The position numbers and the translations under genes were made by a program. Source: Candidatus Zipacnadum vermilionense (GTDB lineage Bacteria; Armatimonadota; Zipacnadia; Zipacnadales; Zipacnadaceae). From it: a DNA stretch of 56,635 nucleotides. Where the stretch lies: assembly GCA_029821755.1 (NCBI GenBank), contig JALGSV010000034.1, positions 1,424 through 58,058 of the forward strand, written 5' to 3'. Below, piece after piece: positions 51,045-56,635 of the stretch (the stretch's first letter is position 1; the number at the start of each line of letters is the position of its first letter). The notes under the pieces were generated by a model. That model saw only the letters and a program-made list of their open reading frames with translations. It did not search any database and had not been told where the DNA came from.

Positions 51045-51411
51045 GCGTTGCAGCCGCCGGCTTCGGCGCCGCAGGGGCCACGCTGATCTCTTCGATGAGC
51101 AGCGTTTCGCCGGCAGCCAGAGTGACCCCGGTGTCGCCGCACTGGGCGCAGGCCAGGTCGGGAGTGACCTCCACGACCTCCCCGCACTGAGAGCAGTTGC
51201 CCAGCAGCCCATCGGAGCGCAGGTCCAACTGCACCTGGGGCCCCTCATGGGAGGCATGGGCATGGTCGAAGGCCGCTTGCAGCGCCGGCTCGGTTAGTCC
51301 CGAGATCTCCGACACTCGCAGGCGTACCTTGACGCACTTCCCGGCCAGATCAGCCGGGAGGCGGTCGTGGATCACCTTCAATACTGGATCGCAAAGCCCG
51401 TGCTCGTGCAT
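51034..51411 (-). CDS. hypA: Hydrogenase nickel-insertion protein HypA
   Basis: A 125-residue HypA/HybF protein. It begins MHEHGLCDPVLKVI, where the His2-Glu3 end binds nickel. The zinc site is CSQCGEVVEVTPDLACAQCG. The C-terminus has an Ala/Pro-rich tail ending HEH, longer than usual, with possible metal-binding histidines. It is the first gene of the long leftward run and overlaps hypF by 11 bases. A promoter is visible about 60 bases upstream. No hypB lies in the window, so the partner GTPase must be elsewhere or be replaced. Confidence 0.94.
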   Translation of the reverse strand: MHEHGLCDPVLKVIHDRLPADLAGKCVKVRLRVSEISGLTEPALQAAFDHAHASHEGPQVQLDLRSDGLLGNCSQCGEVVEVTPDLACAQCGDTGVTLAAGETLLIEEISVAPAAPKPAAATHEH

Positions 51412-51473
51412 TGGTAAGTCCTCAGCGCAGCATACTTGATATGCATTAGGCGATAGATCTGACTCTGGAGGGA

Positions 51474-51503
51474 ATGATACGGTTCAAGGGGGGAGGGTGT
51501 CAA
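51474..51503 (-). promoter_or_regulatory. Promoter for the hyp-hyd gene run
   Basis: -35 TTGACA (51498-51503, minus strand), an 18-base spacer and -10 TATCAT (51474-51479). Transcription would start near 51467 and give a leader of about 55 bases before hypA. Confidence 0.7.
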
Positions 51504-51509
51504 TCACAT

Positions 51510-51525
51510 TGTGCCATGTTTCACA
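51510..51525. promoter_or_regulatory. CRP/FNR-family operator-like palindrome
   Basis: TGTGC-CATGTT-TCACA at 51510-51525 matches the CRP-type pattern TGTGA-N6-TCACA in 9 of 10 half-site positions. It is centred about 50 bases upstream of the predicted start of hypA transcription. The regulator is not in the window. Confidence 0.5.
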
Positions 51526-51564
51526 ATTGGCAATCGCGGCCGAGGGGCTCAGTCCTGGCAGGGA

Positions 51565-51596
51565 GCACACCGCGAACCGTGAGGTTCGCGGTGTGC
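51565..51596. other. Perfect 14-bp inverted repeat
   Basis: GCACACCGCGAACC (51565-51578), loop GTGA, then the exact complement (51583-51596). No uridine run follows on either strand. It stands between the terminator of the first PEP-CTERM gene and the hypA promoter and may be an operator or a back-up stop. Confidence 0.6.
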
Positions 51597-51600
51597 CCGC

Positions 51601-51637
51601 AAAAAAAGCGGCAGAGCCGGGAAGGCTCTGCCGCTTG
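51601..51637 (-). terminator. Rho-independent terminator of the first PEP-CTERM gene
   Basis: On the minus strand, a 12-bp perfect stem (51624-51635 with 51607-51618, AGCGGCAGAGCC arms) with a 5-base loop is followed by a run of seven T (51601-51607). It starts about 25 bases after the stop of the gene at 51661. Confidence 0.93.
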
Positions 51638-51660
51638 ATATGCTGTGGTCGAAACCTGGC

Positions 51661-52371
51661 TTACTTCTTGTTGCGGCGCCTCCGAGCGAAGCCCAGGCCC
51701 AGCAGGGCCAGCGAACTCAGGGCCAGCGTAGTCGGCTCGGGGATGTCGCTGTAGTCGTAGTCGTAAGTGACCTGCAACGCGGCTCCCGCCTGGGTAGTGA
51801 ACGCCGAGGAAAAGTAGCCCACGGTGTCTGATGCGGTTGAAGCGCCGGTGGCGCCAGTCGTCATGGTCACGCTACCCGTCCCACTAAACATCGTTATGTA
51901 CGGCGATGTAGTGTCCCACCAGATTGACTGCTGGGTAGCTGTCTGGTTGTTGTAGGTCTTTCCAGAGTCCCCCGCGTAGTCCGTAGTCCCGTCATAGGTC
52001 GGCAGGGAGTCCCATTGGGTCACCGTCGGCACACAAGTGAGCAGGAGAGTGGAGCCGGGGTCCCAGAGGCTCATACTTGCCGCCAGGTTCCCGGTAACCG
52101 TGTTGTTGGGCGCGCCTGTGGATGTGTTCTCGTACTGAATTGTGCCTAGCACGGTTCCATCGTAGGTCAGGGTAATCTTTTGGAGCACTGCTCCGGCAGC
52201 GAAGGACGCCGCATTCCACTGTGGAACAGCGATGTTGGTGGGGCCCCAAGCAGTACTGGTCGGCCCGAGACTGACCGGGACCGAGAGATAGCTGATGGAG
52301 TCCGCCCAGGCCCCTGAGGAGACCAGAAGCATGAGAATGACCACAATTGAGATACTGATGCGCGTTTTCAC
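51661..52371 (-). CDS. PEP-CTERM surface protein, choice-of-anchor E type (paralogue 1)
   Basis: A 236-residue exported protein with a signal peptide (MKTRISISIVVILMLLVSSGAWA), a beta-rich middle (VPQWNAASFAAGAVLQKITLTYDG, TIQYEN) and a C-terminal sorting signal. The signal is IPEPTTLALSSLALLGLGF followed by ARRRRNKK, the PEP motif, membrane helix and basic tail. Exosortase should cut at the PEP site. No exosortase is in the window. It is followed by a strong terminator and preceded by TTGACA (52458-52463) with a weak -10. The other two paralogues lie upstream on the same strand. Confidence 0.9.
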   Translation of the reverse strand: MKTRISISIVVILMLLVSSGAWADSISYLSVPVSLGPTSTAWGPTNIAVPQWNAASFAAGAVLQKITLTYDGTVLGTIQYENTSTGAPNNTVTGNLAASMSLWDPGSTLLLTCVPTVTQWDSLPTYDGTTDYAGDSGKTYNNQTATQQSIWWDTTSPYITMFSGTGSVTMTTGATGASTASDTVGYFSSAFTTQAGAALQVTYDYDYSDIPEPTTLALSSLALLGLGFARRRRNKK

Positions 52372-52434
52372 AGGAATACCCTCCCGGGTCCCCCCTAAGG
52401 ATCGAGTGTGTCCAAGGCTGCTCCGTGCGATGGT

Positions 52435-52463
52435 AGCTTACCCAAACTGACCAGGGTTGTCAA
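52435..52463 (-). promoter_or_regulatory. Possible promoter of PEP-CTERM paralogue 1
   Basis: Minus strand -35 TTGACA (52458-52463), 17 bases, then TAAGCT (52435-52440), which matches the -10 consensus poorly. Confidence 0.35.
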
Positions 52464-52506
52464 GACCCTTCATACACTTTTTTTCTGCGGGGTGTGTGAC
52501 CCCCGT

Positions 52507-53187
52507 CTATTCCGCACGCTTTCCGCGTCTCCGGCGCCAATACCCTACCCCCGCCAGTCCCAGGGACACCAGGATCAGGGTGCCGGGCTCCGGGATCGCG
52601 TCGTAATCGTAGGTCACCGTCATGTACGCCCCAGCCAGGGTGGTGAAGCGGTACGAGACATTACCGCCGCCCGTTACATAGGAGGAAGCCGACGCGTAGG
52701 TCGGCAAGCTGATACTGCCCGGGCCGGTGAACATGGCCAGGTACAGGGGGGTTGCGCTGGTCCAGTTCCCCGTCGCGGAACCGGTCACACCCGTATAGGT
52801 TCGCCCCGAGGGGCCAGCGAAGTCGGTGACCCCGTCATAGGCGGGCAAGGCATCGCTCCGGATCGCCGATGGCGTCGTGCTCAGCAGCAGCACGTTGCTG
52901 GTGTCGTACAGAGATTCATTGGCCTGCAGGTGGCCGGTTATCGTCCCCGCAGAGCCCTTGTTCTCATACTTGATCGTGCCCGCGACACTTCCATAGAAAT
53001 TGAGGGTGACGGAGTTCAGCGTCGCGCCGCCGCTCGCATCGAACTTGGACACCGTGAGGTTCAACGGCCCCCAATCGCAGAGCGTGTTGGGGATGAGATT
53101 AGAGGTGTACTGCACCGTATCAGCCGCGACCCCGGTCGCGACCAGGCAAACGACAATTGTCAGCGTCAGTAGTAAAGTCTTCCTCAT
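52507..53187 (-). CDS. PEP-CTERM surface protein, choice-of-anchor E type (paralogue 2)
   Basis: A 226-residue exported protein built like paralogue 1: signal peptide MRKTLLLTLTIVVCLVATGVAA, the block WGPLNLTVSKFDASGGATLNSVTLNFYG, YDGVTDFAGPSGRTYTGVTG, and the sorting signal IPEPGTLILVSLGLAGVGY with WRRRRGKRAE. I chose the ATG at 53187 because the signal peptide begins there. The longer frame to 53286 adds a non-hydrophobic leader. It diverges from the other two more than they do from each other. Confidence 0.88.
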   Translation of the reverse strand: MRKTLLLTLTIVVCLVATGVAADTVQYTSNLIPNTLCDWGPLNLTVSKFDASGGATLNSVTLNFYGSVAGTIKYENKGSAGTITGHLQANESLYDTSNVLLLSTTPSAIRSDALPAYDGVTDFAGPSGRTYTGVTGSATGNWTSATPLYLAMFTGPGSISLPTYASASSYVTGGGNVSYRFTTLAGAYMTVTYDYDAIPEPGTLILVSLGLAGVGYWRRRRGKRAE

Positions 53188-53346
53188 CACCGCGTCCTCT
53201 GCTCCCCCCGGGGAGGCTCCAGCCCCTTGCTGGTGCACTTGTCCCTTGCTACTGCTGTGTCTGTGAGTCATTGGGGCGCCCCGCACTCCAGGGCGCCAAC
53301 TGCAAGCGGCGAGGTTCTCGCCCAGCCGCGTTATGAATGCAGCAAT

Positions 53347-54051
53347 CTACCTGCTCGAGCGGCGCCGGCGGCGACCCCGCAGCAGTCCGACTCCCATCAG
53401 CCCCAGCGCGCCTAGCGCTAAGGTGCAGGGCTCGGGAATGTCGGTCTGGTCGTAATCGTACCGCACGGTGAGGGACCCGCCGGCGTTGGTAACGAACTCG
53501 CCAGCTACATTCCCTCCGCCGGTGGCAATGGACTTCCCCTCGGCGTCGGTAGTCATGGTGACGTTGCTGCTCCCGCTGAACATGGTCAGGTACGGGGAGC
53601 CGGTGGTCCACCAGATCTCCTGGGTCGACCCGGTGACATTAGTGTACGTCCGCCCCGAGAGCCCGGCGAAGTCCTCAATGAGATCGTAATCCGGCAGCGC
53701 ATCAGTCTTGGAGACCAAAGGGGTAGCCGTGAGCAGGAGCACACTGTCAGGATCCCACAGGTGCATCTCGGCCTTCAGCGTACCCGTTACGGTGGTAGCC
53801 GATCCCTCGTTCTCGTACTGGATTGTACCTACAACGGTGCCGTCGTAAGTAAGGGTGACTTTGGCCAGGGTGTAGCCTACGAAGGTAGAGGGGTCCCACT
53901 GGGGGACGGAGATGTTGGTCGGCCCCCAATCCGTTAGACTGGGGCCGATGCTCAAGGGGGTGGAGGTGTAAGTGACGAAATCGGCCCACGCCCCAGAGGA
54001 GGCGAGAACCGTGACGAGGAGTAGGATTATGGGGAAGATACGCATTCTCAT
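53347..54051 (-). CDS. PEP-CTERM surface protein, choice-of-anchor E type (paralogue 3)
   Basis: A 234-residue exported protein: signal peptide MRMRIFPIILLLVTVLASSGAWA, WGPTNISVPQWDPSTF, KVTLTYDGTVVGTIQYENEG, MHLWDPDSVLLLTATP and the sorting signal IPEPCTLALGALGLMGVGLL with RGRRRRRSSR. It is closest to paralogue 1, so the trio arose by tandem duplication. A consensus promoter lies about 60 bases upstream. The proteins probably end on the cell surface or in exopolysaccharide after exosortase cleavage. Confidence 0.9.
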   Translation of the reverse strand: MRMRIFPIILLLVTVLASSGAWADFVTYTSTPLSIGPSLTDWGPTNISVPQWDPSTFVGYTLAKVTLTYDGTVVGTIQYENEGSATTVTGTLKAEMHLWDPDSVLLLTATPLVSKTDALPDYDLIEDFAGLSGRTYTNVTGSTQEIWWTTGSPYLTMFSGSSNVTMTTDAEGKSIATGGGNVAGEFVTNAGGSLTVRYDYDQTDIPEPCTLALGALGLMGVGLLRGRRRRRSSR

Positions 54052-54113
54052 GGAGAGCCCCTTCGGATCCCCCCCGTGATCCTAAGCGTCAACGACCGAT
54101 TCCAAGTAATGAG

Positions 54114-54142
54114 AGTATAATCAGACCAGTCCCGCTTGTCAA
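54114..54142 (-). promoter_or_regulatory. Promoter of PEP-CTERM paralogue 3
   Basis: Minus strand -35 TTGACA (54137-54142), 17-base spacer, -10 TATACT (54114-54119). The start would be near 54107, giving a leader of about 55 bases. Confidence 0.75.
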
Positions 54143-54194
54143 GCCCCCCCCACCCTTTATTAAGAGCGCGGCAAACTGGCGGGTGCGGTGGCGC

Positions 54195-55106
54195 TCAGGT
54201 GGGCAGCTCTCGCGCTAGCTGGAAGGCGATGATCGCAGCCGCCACGGCGGCGTTGAGGGATTCGGCGCCGCCCGGCATGGGGATGCTGACGGCCAGGTCG
54301 GCGGCGGTGACGACCTCCTCGGGCAGGCCGTGGGCCTCCGAGCCGACCAGCAGCAGGCTGCGGGGCGGGTAGTCGGCCTGGTCGCAGGGCGCCCCGCTCT
54401 CCATCGCCGCGACCACTAGCGCCGCCTGCCATCGGCCCAGGTGGTCGCGCAGGGCGTAGAGATTGGGCAGGCGCAGCAGGGGCAGGTGCAGCAGCGACCC
54501 GGCGGAGGCCCGCACGACCTTGGGATCGTAGAAGTCCACGCAATTGCCGACTGCCACCACCGCCGCGGCGGAGAAGGCGTGGGCGGTGCGGATCATGGTG
54601 CCCATGTTGCCGGGATCGCGTAGCTCCCAGAGACCGAGTAGCCAGAGGGGAGCCTCACCCCCTGCCCCCTCTCCTGGCAGGAGAGGGGGTGGAGAGGGGG
54701 TAGCACAGGCTTCCAAGCCTGTGTTTTCTTCTTGGCTCGCGCCGACGCAGGCTTGGAAGCCTGCGCTACCCGGAGTGGGAATCCTCGCGACCGCCGCGAG
54801 GCCGGGCGGGGTCTCGGTGTGGCTCATAGCCGCCAGGGCGCGGGGAGTGATCTCCACCACCTCGACCCCGGCGTCGAGCAGGGCGCGCAAGAGGCGATCT
54901 TCCTCCGGGCCGACGAACTTCTCGGGCGAGTAAGCGGCCCACTCGATCTCCGCCCCGGCGCGGAGGGCCTCCCCAATCAGCCGCCGCCCCTCCAAGGCAA
55001 AGAGGCCGGTCGCGCGGCGATGCTTGGCCTCGGAGAGAGAGCGAAAGAGTTTGACACGGGAGTTTTGAGGGGAGTCGATCATGGTTCTCGGTACGAAGGT
55101 CGTCAT
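54195..55106 (-). CDS. SpoU/TrmH-family RNA 2'-O-methyltransferase with in-frame repeat insertion
   Basis: A 303-residue SPOUT methyltransferase: substrate-binding N-terminal domain (KHRRATGLFALEGRRLIGEAL, about 28-47) and the knotted catalytic domain with motif 1 ELRDPGNMGTMIRTA, motif 2 LLLVGSEAHGLPEEV and motif 3 VSIPMPGGAESLNAAVAAAI. It methylates a ribose in 23S rRNA or tRNA. Residues about 111-153 (GSAGFQACVGASQ...GLEACATPSPPPLLPGEGAGG) are the translation of a repeat block at 54648-54776, placed in the linker between the domains. The start may be the ATG at 55106 or at 55082. Confidence 0.92.
   Translation of the reverse strand: MTTFVPRTMIDSPQNSRVKLFRSLSEAKHRRATGLFALEGRRLIGEALRAGAEIEWAAYSPEKFVGPEEDRLLRALLDAGVEVVEITPRALAAMSHTETPPGLAAVARIPTPGSAGFQACVGASQEENTGLEACATPSPPPLLPGEGAGGEAPLWLLGLWELRDPGNMGTMIRTAHAFSAAAVVAVGNCVDFYDPKVVRASAGSLLHLPLLRLPNLYALRDHLGRWQAALVVAAMESGAPCDQADYPPRSLLLVGSEAHGLPEEVVTAADLAVSIPMPGGAESLNAAVAAAIIAFQLARELPT
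54654..54769. repeat. Family F plus family A REP pair inside the TrmH-like gene
   Basis: A CTCACCCCCTGCCCCC palindrome of family F (54654-54690) is followed by GTAG with a CACAGGC hairpin (54700-54723) and an inverse CGCAGGC hairpin with CTAC (54746-54769). All of it is in frame with the methyltransferase gene. Confidence 0.92.
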
Positions 55107-55181
55107 CGTCCAGCGCTCTACGGACAGGGAGGGCAGGCGGAGAATCTAGGATTCACCGGGAGCCCGCCACACGCGGAGGGA

Positions 55182-55850
55182 CTACAGCCCGAACTCCTTC
55201 GCCAGCGTCCCCACGCTTGCTGCCGCGAGGCTGTCTACTATCAGGTCCGCCGCCGCCAGGGCCTCGCGGGGGGCGCTGGTGGTTACGGCGAGGCACCACA
55301 TGCCAGCGGATTTGGCCGCGGTTACGCCTACCGGGGCGTCCTCTACTACTACGCACCGCTCCGGCGGGAGGCCCAGGCGCTCACCGGCCAGTTGGTAGAT
55401 CTGCGGGTCGGGCTTCTTGCGGGTTACATCGTCGCCGGTGATGACTACGTCGAACCACTCCAGCTTGAGGCCGGTGCCCTCGATCACCGGGAACTGTTTC
55501 TCCCGGCGGCCGGAAGTGGCGATGGCGAGTCTCACTCGGTTACTCGTCCGCGCCTCGGCAACCAACTCCAGGACGCCCGGGGCGGCCGGAAGAGGTTCGC
55601 TGCGCAGGAGCTGGAAGAAGTTCTCCGCGCGCCGGTTGACCGCCGTCTCGGTGTCGATCTGCACCCCGTACTGCTCGGCCACGCCCTCGACGTAGCGCTC
55701 GTCGCCGGTGCCGATGAAGGGGTAGAAATCCGCCGGCTGTACGGTGACGCCGTACAGCTCGGCGAACATCAGCGCGCTGGCCCGCGCGTTGAGCGCTTCC
55801 GTGTCGGCGAGGACGCCGTCTACGTCGAAGATGAGGGCCCAAGTGGTCAT
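55182..55850 (-). CDS. HAD-superfamily phosphatase, beta-phosphoglucomutase-like
   Basis: A 222-residue HAD hydrolase with a helical cap: motif I IFDVDGVLADTE, motif II AIATSGRREKQF, motif III lysine in DDVTRKKPDPQIY and motif IV VVVEDAPVGVTAAKSAGM. It resembles phosphoglucomutase/phosphoglycolate phosphatase relatives. The substrate is not fixed. The ATG at 55850 puts motif I close to the N-terminus as in the family. There is no Shine-Dalgarno sequence. The TAG stop lies in a GTAG next to a degenerate family B repeat. Confidence 0.87.
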   Translation of the reverse strand: MTTWALIFDVDGVLADTEALNARASALMFAELYGVTVQPADFYPFIGTGDERYVEGVAEQYGVQIDTETAVNRRAENFFQLLRSEPLPAAPGVLELVAEARTSNRVRLAIATSGRREKQFPVIEGTGLKLEWFDVVITGDDVTRKKPDPQIYQLAGERLGLPPERCVVVEDAPVGVTAAKSAGMWCLAVTTSAPREALAAADLIVDSLAAASVGTLAKEFGL

Positions 55851-55886
55851 AGTCGGAGGAGGCACAGACCGTCGTCAACCAGCAGC

Positions 55887-55925
55887 CAAAACAACGGGCG
55901 GAACCCCGTAGTAGGGATTCCGCCC
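55887..55925 (-). terminator. Terminator of the rpmI-rplT transcript
   Basis: Minus strand GGGCGGAA (55918-55925) pairs with TTCCGCCC (55896-55903), with an inner CCC/GGG extension, followed by GTTGTTTT. It lies about 30 bases past rplT. Confidence 0.85.
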
Positions 55926-55955
55926 GCTAGCGTGCGATTCCTTGTTCTGGTCCGG

Positions 55956-56309
55956 CTAGGCCGCGGCTTTGGCTTGCTCCACTACCGCGTCAAAGGCCTG
56001 GGGGTCTTCGACGGCCAAGTGGGCGAGCATCGGCCGGTTGAGGGCGATGTCGGCCTTGCGCAGCAGCCCGGCCAGCTTGGAGTAGGTCAGGCCGCGCATA
56101 CGGGCGGCGGCGTTGATCCGGGCGATCCACAGGCGGCGGAAGTCCCGCTTCTTGCGGCGTCGGTCGCGCCAGGCGGACATCCCCGCGCGCATGAGGGCGG
56201 TCTTGGCGGTGCGGATGAGGCGGTGCCGGCCGCCCCAGTATCCCTTAGCGGCCTTCAGCACCTTGTTGTGCCGGCGGCGGCGTACGATTCCAGTCCTTAC
56301 TCTCGGCAT
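55956..56309 (-). CDS. rplT: 50S ribosomal protein L20
   Basis: A 117-residue L20. [43 protein letters not shown] is the highly basic N-terminal tail that threads into 23S r[46 protein letters not shown] is the globular part. It binds early in large-subunit assembly and, in many bacteria, represses the infC-rpmI-rplT operon. It follows rpmI after 115 bases. Confidence 0.98.
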   Translation of the reverse strand: MPRVRTGIVRRRRHNKVLKAAKGYWGGRHRLIRTAKTALMRAGMSAWRDRRRKKRDFRRLWIARINAAARMRGLTYSKLAGLLRKADIALNRPMLAHLAVEDPQAFDAVVEQAKAAA

Positions 56310-56424
56310 CTCTGTTCAACCTTCCTGGTAGGCTAGAGCCCTCGGGAGGACGGGCAGGAGAGTCTGCCCTCGGGACCTCCGCCTCTTCTGCCGGCATGCG
56401 CAGAGAGGGAGCCGGCGCCCCCGG

Positions 56425-56634
56425 TCACGGCTTCTTGTACGGAATCAGCAGCTTGAGCGTAGCCGTATCGGTGTCGTTAAGGACACTGTCCCCCGAGAGA
56501 GAGCGCTTGCGACGGGAGGACTTCTTGGACAGCATATGGTTGAGGCCCCGCTGGCGGTGGTAGACCTTCCCCGTACCGGTCACGGCGAACCGCTTGGCGG
56601 CCGCCTTCTTGGTTTTCATCTTGTTCTTAGCCAT
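56425..56634 (-). CDS. rpmI: 50S ribosomal protein L35
   Basis: A 69-residue L35: MAKNKMKTKKAAAKRFAVTGTGKVYHRQRGLNHMLSKKSSRRKRSL. The start codon lies at the right edge of the window. infC is expected directly beyond it. Complete as far as the start, and of normal length. Confidence 0.97.
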   Translation of the reverse strand: MAKNKMKTKKAAAKRFAVTGTGKVYHRQRGLNHMLSKKSSRRKRSLSGDSVLNDTDTATLKLLIPYKKP

Positions 56635-56635
56635 G

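Noticed and set aside
51565-51596. The 14-bp hairpin as a transcription terminator of the first PEP-CTERM gene
   Set aside because: No uridine run follows it on either strand, and a textbook terminator already lies between it and the gene.
1-56635. tRNA and rRNA genes
   Set aside because: I looked for the T-arm GGTTCRA pattern with paired acceptor arms and for rRNA signatures and saw nothing convincing. A tRNA search program would settle it.

Overview
The window is high-GC bacterial DNA with tightly packed, ordinary bacterial housekeeping genes: alaS-ruvX-mltG, glyQ/glyS, rarA and rpmI-rplT. It also carries Gram-positive-style sigma factors (a SigB/SigF-type factor with its RsbV/RsbW partners, and a SigH-type factor), PEP-CTERM surface proteins typical of didermic bacteria, a bacterial endonuclease Q, and many dispersed palindromic repeats. 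This mixture suggests a deep-branching, probably environmental lineage. An Armatimonadota-like organism is my best guess, from gene content alone and not proven.

Layout. Positions 1-20000 form a carbohydrate-oriented accessory region: a partial M24 peptidase, a REP-associated tyrosine transposase (RAYT) bracketed by REP hairpins, a GH172/DUF2961 enzyme, galK, an alpha/beta hydrolase, a DegT-type aminotransferase, a ceramidase-like protein, a DUF1961 protein, a large CBM9-plus-toroid protein, a GH32-like propeller protein, a membrane protein with zinc ribbons, a polysaccharide deacetylase and a GH15 enzyme. Positions 20000-33000 run leftward and hold housekeeping and DNA-repair genes: FAH hydrolase, EndoQ, phosphoesterase, YqeG phosphatase, mltG, ruvX, a shrunken GNAT, alaS, an AI-2E-type permease, the sigma/anti-sigma/antagonist operon and rarA. 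An 890-bp gap (32821-33710) has two divergent consensus promoters and two candidate structured RNAs. The gene rightward of the gap is SigH-like, followed by glyQ and glyS.

Positions 37754-51411 are one long leftward gene run for a cytosolic group 3b-type [NiFe] hydrogenase. It reads hypA, hypF, a sulfatase, hypC, hypD, hypE, a rubredoxin, hydB, hydG, hydD, hydA, the maturation protease, then a response regulator and a histidine kinase. A strong promoter with a CRP/FNR-type palindrome lies in front of hypA. Beyond it are three tandem PEP-CTERM paralogues, a SpoU/TrmH methyltransferase, a HAD phosphatase, and rplT and rpmI at the right edge.

The most unusual signal is the repeat system. Several hairpin families share one design, a GTAG or GTGG tetranucleotide at the 5' foot of a hairpin with arms of about 7 bp. 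That is the signature of REP sequences mobilised by RAYT transposases, and one RAYT is present. Pairs of these hairpins lie not only between genes but inside reading frames and in frame: in hypF, in the TrmH-like gene and at the start of endoQ. The GTAG foot also often supplies the TAG stop codon of the neighbouring gene.
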